A stretch of DNA of 64,000 nucleotides, taken from contig BDDC01000031.1 of NCBI GenBank assembly GCA_001662425.1, forward strand, positions 62,001 to 126,000. Direction: 5' to 3'. Source of the DNA: Chlamydomonas sphaeroides. Its lineage: Eukaryota > Chlorophyta > Chlorophyceae > Chlamydomonadales > Chlamydomonadaceae. Positions 59,697-64,000 of this stretch are shown piece after piece (within the stretch, counting starts at the first letter, position 1; each line of letters begins with the position of its first letter). The translations under genes and the position numbers were made by a program. The notes beneath the pieces are model-generated. The model was given only the letters and a program-made list of their open reading frames with translations. It was not told the DNA's origin and ran no database searches.

Positions 59697-61136
59697 CTAT
59701 GCGGACCTTTTCATAGTCAGCTTGTTCTTGTTCTTTTTCTTGTTCTTTTGCGGCTCCTCTGCCACCGCCAGACTGCGCTGGCGCCGCTTCTGCTTCTTCA
59801 TCGAGCGCTTTGACTTCTCTCCGACGTGCCGCTCGGGTTCCTCCTGCACCACATACTCCATTACTATCTGTTCCTCCTCGACCCCGACCTTGCCCTCCTC
59901 GACCGCGATCTTGCCCTCCTCGCCCCGGACCTTGCCCTCCTCGCCCCCGACCTTGCCCTCCTCGCCCTCCTCGTCGACATCCTCCTCGTCCTCGTCGTTC
60001 ATGATGGCGTCGAGCTGCTTCTCCATGTCGCTCACCATGTCCGTCGGGTCGGCGTCTCCGAGGTCTTTTACATCGCCGGCGTCTCCGAGGTCTCCGAGGT
60101 CGCCGAGATCTCCGAGGTCGCCGAGGTCACTGAGATCTCCGAGGTCGCTGAGATCGAGGTCGCCCAGGTCGATGTCGAGAGCGTCATTATCGTCCATGTC
60201 GTCAAACTTCTTGGCCACAGCTGCCGCAACTCGGTCAGTGACCTTGTCCGTGCCATTCTTAACGGATAGTGCCGGCAGGCGAACGCCGACGGTCGGCAGG
60301 CTCGTGGACGTGAGCACGTGCATGACCTTCTCCATCGTCTCCGCGATCTCTTTACCGTTCTTGGTGCCCGTCATGATGACCTTGCCGCTCTCAAAAAAAA
60401 TGACCGTCGAGCCATTGACATTGGCGTAAGGAAATTTGTTCTTGTTGGTCGGCTTCCGCGCTTTGCCCTTCCGCAGGTAGGGGATGCGCAGCTGGACGCC
60501 CTGGGGTGTGATACCGGCGAGCAGCGACTTTGCCGTCAAGAGGTTGCAGAGCTTGACCTTGCTGAGGCGCCAGTCGAGGTTGAAGTCCAGGTTGATCATC
60601 TGAATCTCAAAGTCGTGGGCCTCGACATACGCCTGCAGGTTGAAGCTGGTCCTAATGAACATGCACGTGATGTACATGACGTACACGATCTCCGACGCGT
60701 CAATGACGCCGGTGATGTGCAGCACACCGGTCTTGAAGATCTTGACAGCCACCGTGTTGCGGTACCCGGGAAACTTCAGGGACACCGCGTTGTTGAACTT
60801 GGATTTGGTCAAGGTCACCTCTTCGTCGTCCGCAGGTGCAATGTACTCCGCGATGAACTTGCGCACCGCATTTGTCTTAAACTGGGACACCAGCGAATCC
60901 AGTTCAACGGACGCGATGCTCGTCGAACCAATGGCGGATACCGTAGAGATCCGAACGTTCTGCCGCAAGTGTCCGTCGCAGGCCGTGGCGACCTGGTCAA
61001 GTGCGACCTTGATTTCACGATCAAACTGAGTCTGCTTGGCATAGATGTTCTCGTGGTTGACGATCGTGTACTCGTCCTTGTTGCGGACTTTGGCAGGGAT
61101 GATCACCTTCACAACAACTCGGGGGGCGATGCTCAT
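59697..61136 (-). CDS. TATA-binding protein-like factor with long acidic/basic tail
   Basis: In the 479-residue protein, residues about 50-300 contain two TBP-like half domains: LRQNVRISTVSAIGSTSIAS, VAVKIFKTGVLHITGVIDAS, then LRIPYLRKGKARK and STVIFFESGKVIMTGTKNGK. The remaining 180 residues are low complexity: (D/L)GDLGDLGD repeats at about 340-370 from 12-bp DNA units, an Asp/Glu-rich run with EEGKV repeats, then a Lys-rich end (RSMKKQKRRQR). Such factors recognise viral promoters. The acidic-then-basic tail is far longer than in cellular TBP. Confidence 0.85.
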   Translation of the reverse strand: MSIAPRVVVKVIIPAKVRNKDEYTIVNHENIYAKQTQFDREIKVALDQVATACDGHLRQNVRISTVSAIGSTSIASVELDSLVSQFKTNAVRKFIAEYIAPADDEEVTLTKSKFNNAVSLKFPGYRNTVAVKIFKTGVLHITGVIDASEIVYVMYITCMFIRTSFNLQAYVEAHDFEIQMINLDFNLDWRLSKVKLCNLLTAKSLLAGITPQGVQLRIPYLRKGKARKPTNKNKFPYANVNGSTVIFFESGKVIMTGTKNGKEIAETMEKVMHVLTSTSLPTVGVRLPALSVKNGTDKVTDRVAAAVAKKFDDMDDNDALDIDLGDLDLSDLGDLSDLGDLGDLGDLGDLGDAGDVKDLGDADPTDMVSDMEKQLDAIMNDEDEEDVDEEGEEGKVGGEEGKVRGEEGKIAVEEGKVGVEEEQIVMEYVVQEEPERHVGEKSKRSMKKQKRRQRSLAVAEEPQKNKKKNKNKLTMKRSA

Positions 61137-61138
61137 CT

Positions 61139-61354
61139 CGACTCGTCGGTCGCTGACCTCGTCGGTCGCTGACGTCGTCAGTCGCTGACGTCGTCGTCGG
61201 TCACTACTAGAACACTCTGCGGAGATGATAGAAGAGATTCATAGATTCCGAATCCGGAATCGAGTACGACATGCCCCTCGCTGGTGAGACATATCGCCTT
61301 ATATTATACATCTTCCTTTTCGCGTAGAGATGTCGGGTAGATTTTATTTTTGGA
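61139..61354. repeat. Repeat-rich divergent intergenic region with TATA-like box
   Basis: A degenerate GTCGGTCGCTGAC repeat fills 61141-61203. Further right, CTTATATTATACATC at about 61298-61312 is a TATA-like stretch 45-55 bp upstream of the intron-containing gene starting at 61355. The interval separates the divergent TBP gene from that gene. No further gene is seen. Confidence 0.6.
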
Positions 61355-61757
61355 ATGGACGCTGGCAACGTGGAGACCGATGTAAGTGTTTCGAATAAAT
61401 CATGATCTCACAGTTACGCAGGTGTATAGACGCATCATTAATTCATTTCTATTGCAGGCTGCGGACCTGGCGGATGCCTTGGCTCAAAAGGTCACGGTGG
61501 AGCTACGGCCTCTGTTACACACGCTACCCGATGACAAACGACAGCACATTGAGGATGAAATGATCCAACGAGCGAGTCAGGAGATCGACAACTTTGCAGC
61601 CGCCGAAGCCGCGACTGCAGTAGAGGCGTGCTGCCTTCTACAGCGCCTCGTGGCGTTGCCGCCTGGATCGAATGAACGCGCCGCCGTTCGCGCGGAGGCT
61701 TTGGAGTTCTTCAAACGAATGGCTCTCCAGATGGCGAGTGCTAATGTACACCGATGA
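61355..61757 (+). CDS. Spliced gene A: small helical protein with one intron
   Basis: Exon 1 (61355-61381) encodes MDAGNVETD. A 76-nt GT-AG intron (61382-61457) follows, then exon 2 (61458-61757) encodes AADLADALAQKVTVEL and a further 83 residues, giving 108 residues in all. Reading through the intron stops after 16 residues. The spliced product is helical (ADALAQKVTVELRPLLHTLP; HIEDEMIQRASQEIDNFAAA) and Ala-rich, with no recognised family. An alternative start inside the intron would give 123 residues without splicing, but it has no upstream coding match. Confidence 0.62.
61382..61457 (+). other. Predicted spliceosomal intron, 76 nt, phase 0
   Basis: The donor GTAAGT follows the codon GAT exactly. 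The acceptor TTCTATTGCAG is pyrimidine-rich, and CATTAATTC about 18 nt upstream of the AG could be a branch site. The intron is AT-rich compared with the flanking exons. Confidence 0.62.
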
Positions 61758-62093
61758 CGTTTGGCAACTGAACGGACGAATGTTGCAGACCTTCTAGAAA
61801 GCCGATAAAAAAATAGAGTTTTTCTGCATTGGTCGTACTTGTCGTGGCGCCCCCCCCCCGTCGCTATAAATGTCGGCATTGTTTCGCATTTTTAATTTTT
61901 GTTGACAACCACGATCTTTTCGGCATTCACTTCGATCTTTCGAGGCTCTACAATCTTTTGTCACTTTGATCTCTTGAGTCTCTGGTCCCAAGACTATCAA
62001 GATATAGCGAGGCACTACGATCTCTCGAGTCTCTGTTCCCACGATCTTGCCATAACTACAAGACACCAAGATCTCTAAACAAAACACCACAAC
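61758..62093. other. Intergenic region without a gene
   Basis: No gene is visible in these 336 bp. It is AT-richer than the genes and contains a run of ten C (about 61850-61859). An imperfect direct repeat GATCTCTTGAGTCTCTGG / GATCTCTCGAGTCTCTGT lies at about 61969 and 62020, and many GATCTT words lie in the last 100 bp before the next ATG. It may be a promoter or a 3' region. Confidence 0.6.
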
Positions 62094-63744
62094 ATGCCCA
62101 GGAAGGCTAAGAAAGCCGAGGATTCTCCGGAAGCCGATGATGCTCCGTCAGCCGAGGATACTCTGGCGGACCGCCTAAAAATGTTGAACGAACGGCGCGA
62201 TGCCATTGCAAAATCCATGCAAGCCATCAAGTTAGTGTCATTCGACACTGCGATTAAGGACATATGCAAGGAGTACGGGGATGAAGATGCAGGAGCAGCT
62301 GGACCCTCGCTGCCGTCCACCCGTATGTCCGCCAAGACGAAGTCCGCCGCAGCGGCGTCCGGTGGTGCGGGAGGCTTGATGCCGAGCGCCCGCATGTCCG
62401 CCGCAGCGGCGTCCGGTGGTGCGAGAAGCCTGATACCGAGCGTCCGCGCCGCAGCGTTCCGCGCCGCAGCGGCGTCCGGTGGTGCGGGAGGCTTGACGCC
62501 GAGCGCCCGCGCGCCCGCCGCAGCGGCGACCGGTGGTGCGGGAGGCTCGACGCCGATCGCCCGCGCCGCAGCGGCGGTCGGTGGTGCTGAAGGCACGACA
62601 GATGCGGAGGCGGAGGCGGCCGGCGCTCTGCTTCATCTCGACGGTGACGACGACATGGCCTCTTTCAAAGCTGCTTACAACTGCTTTGATGGGGAGATCT
62701 ACCACAACCCGCACATCCCATCGGCGGTGTGCATCGCTCCTGCCGAGAGAGCTGTTGCTGTCGCGCAAGACGACAGTGACGACGACTTGTGCATCATCAA
62801 CGACGCTCCTCACGTGAGTAAAGTTTATGATCTTTGATGATCTTTCATGGGTTTTCATGGGTCTTTCATGACTCGTGCTCGTTTGTCACCCTCTCCTCCT
62901 TCAGGCTGTCGAGGAGGACGACGACCCCTACTTCCAGATGATCAAGAACATTGCCGAGAACTTGGAACGCGGTGTCCTCAAATGTCTCGCCGAGTCCAGC
63001 CAGGTGGCCACAATGCCGGTGGCGTTCCAAACGAACTTTGAGAAGGACTGCATCTACTTAGCATCAAGCATCTATGACGGCTACAAGAAGTATCTGGCGA
63101 ACCAGCTGATCCTGGCAGTCAACGGTGTTATCGACAACAGCCAGTTGTATCACGACCTCGTCAACGACCTGACGGCATTCGGCAACAGCATCGGACGCTT
63201 TGTTCACGAGCCTGGACCATCGAAGCGTGATGAAGAAGAAGAGGACGAGGAGCCGCAGAAGAAGAAGAACAAGAGACGAAGGGCATCCGAGGATGCGGGT
63301 GACAAGGCGGGGCCATCATCAAGCCGCGGGGAGGAGAAGAAGATGAAACAGACGCCCAGAAAGGAGGAGGAGCTGATCACGATATCCAAGACGTCGGCGA
63401 AGAGGCGTGTCAAGGCGGCAGGGGACTCCAAGGGGACTGCCATCCCCCCTGTCTCCACACAAAAGTCTGACGGTAGTAAGGATACCAGGATAATCGCCAG
63501 TGCAATGTCCATCATCAAAGTCACGCTCATGGACATGAACACTGACACGGGAGCAAAAGTATCAACGGTGATGGATTACATTAAGAGGCACCGGTTGAAA
63601 GAGAGCACCTTCATCTGGATGCGAGTTTGCGAAGAGATGAACGCGTGGTTTGACGATGAGGAGGAGTCTTGGAGAAACCCTGACTTGCAGATGCAGGTCA
63701 ACGAGGCGTGGAGCACCGTGATGTCATCCGTAGTAAAGCTATAG
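62094..63744 (+). CDS. Spliced gene B: repeat-rich charged protein with one intron
   Basis: Exon 1 (62094-62813, 240 codons) and exon 2 (62905-63744) join in phase 0 to give 519 residues. Retention would stop after 247 residues. Exon 1 begins MPRKAKKAEDSPEADDAPSA and has four degenerate copies of an Ala/Gly/Ser repeat (AAASGGAGGLTPSARA type, about residues 82-165). It ends in an acidic stretch with DDDLCIIND, which looks like a SUMO-interacting motif. Exon 2 encodes a helical part (DDPYFQMIKNIAENLERGVL), a basic low-complexity linker with KKKNKRRR (possible nuclear signal), and a helical C-terminal domain. The function is unknown; a nuclear role is suggested. Confidence 0.68.
62814..62904 (+). 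other. Predicted spliceosomal intron, 91 nt, phase 0
   Basis: The donor GTGAGTA follows the codon CAC. The acceptor CACCCTCTCCTCCTTCAG has a strong pyrimidine tract, and CATGACTCG about 35 nt upstream could hold a branch point. Both flanking codons (CAC and GCT) are in the same frame. The coding texture on both sides is acidic and continuous (DDSDDDL before, AVEEDDDPYF after). Confidence 0.7.
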
Positions 63745-63746
63745 AA

Positions 63747-64000
63747 TCAACGGCGGTGCTTGAGGAACATGGCGGTCAGCCGATCCAACGAATGCGATGT
63801 GTCCGATGGAAGTATGACGTGTGTCGATGGTCGAGGATCATTGGGGAAGCATGCGGCGCTTAATGCGTTTCCAGGGCCTGCAAGTTCCTTGCGGTACTTG
63901 TCGCAACCGGTGTGCGCGCAGCGGCAGTAACATGCTTGCCACACGCCCGCCTTCTTAACAATAAGATACACCTTGTTGCTGTTGTGGTGTCGTTGGACGT
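63747..64000 (-). CDS. Partial gene at right edge, C-terminal end
   Basis: An open frame on the minus strand runs from the right edge to a stop at 63747. It holds at least 84 codons, ending SLDRLTAMFLKHRR. It contains a Cys cluster (CYCRCAHTGC) that may bind zinc. The start is beyond the window. It ends 3 bp from the stop of the spliced gene, tail to tail. Confidence 0.5.
   Translation of the reverse strand, partial: VQRHHNSNKVYLIVKKAGVWQACYCRCAHTGCDKYRKELAGPGNALSAACFPNDPRPSTHVILPSDTSHSLDRLTAMFLKHRR

Noticed and set aside
60318..61172. A 284-codon plus-strand frame
   Set aside because: Antisense to TBP; His/Val/Asp-rich with no motif.
1..64000. tRNA or rRNA genes
   Set aside because: No cloverleaf with a T-loop GTTCRANYC and matching acceptor ends was noticed by eye; a tRNA scan was not possible.
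1..64000. Major capsid protein or packaging ATPase
   Set aside because: No double jelly-roll protein or FtsK/HerA-type Walker pair is visible; they must lie elsewhere in the genome.

Overview
The window is a stretch of a large DNA virus genome of the phylum Nucleocytoviricota, most like the order Imitervirales (mimivirus relatives). The evidence is its set of viral core genes: a VLTF3-like late transcription factor (cut by the left edge), a very long VETF-large-subunit-like early transcription factor, a TATA-binding protein, an A18-type SF2 helicase, a SNF2-type helicase with a RING insert, a DEAH helicase, a primase-polymerase, an adenain/Ulp1-type cysteine protease, a J-domain protein, and several small conserved proteins known from mimivirus relatives. 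Genes are dense on both strands, mostly intron-free, and the DNA is GC-rich (above 50% by eye), unlike the AT-rich classical mimiviruses. The host cannot be read from the sequence; a protist or alga is likely. The two runs of N show this is an assembled draft.

Layout. 0-8 kb: VLTF3-like factor, a membrane protein, a nucleotidyltransferase-fold protein, RNase HII, a leucine-rich protein, the Ulp1-like protease and a conserved protein of unknown role. 8-15 kb: an endonuclease I-family nuclease with a natural ten-histidine tract, a tandem pair of kinase-like genes (the first lacks the catalytic Asp), and a mucin-like Thr-rich protein. 15-25 kb: VETF-L-like factor, HECT ubiquitin ligase, PP2C phosphatase, membrane proteins and a third kinase. 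25-35 kb: a polysaccharide pyruvyl transferase/glycosyltransferase fusion, repeat-rich membrane proteins, a class 3 lipase, a large multi-pass membrane protein and an HExxH protein. 35-44 kb: J-domain protein, coiled-coil and repeat proteins, a candidate truncated globin, a Nudix hydrolase, a SWIB-domain protein and the A18-like helicase. 44-53 kb: five tandem paralogues with PAN/Apple modules, four of them with a LamG-like fold and a bulb-type (B-)lectin, probably virion adhesins. 53-61 kb: SNF2/RING helicase, PrimPol-nucleotidyltransferase fusion, DEAH helicase and TBP, all on the minus strand. 61-64 kb: two adjacent genes each interrupted by a short phase-0 GT-AG intron, then a partial gene at the right edge.

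How the parts fit. The transcription proteins (VLTF3, VETF-L, TBP, A18-like, SNF2-type, SWIB) suggest a virus-run staged transcription programme. The Ulp1-like protease, HECT ligase, kinases and PP2C suggest protein-level control of virion maturation or of the host. The pyruvyl transferase/glycosyltransferase, Thr-rich stalk and lectin family point to a glycan-rich virion surface and glycan-based attachment. Several lectin genes and a kinase share an upstream element, read here as ATTTACTT-N4-GAGTGTA, and one copy of this regulatory segment is duplicated in inverted orientation 37 kb away.

The most notable items are the two spliceosomal-type introns, which would imply access to a nuclear spliceosome; the truncated-globin-like protein; the duplicated promoter cassette; the lectin array with a mis-sized assembly gap (456 N placed, 121 nt predicted from three paralogues); and short tandem repeats that start at or overlap stop codons in several intergenic regions.
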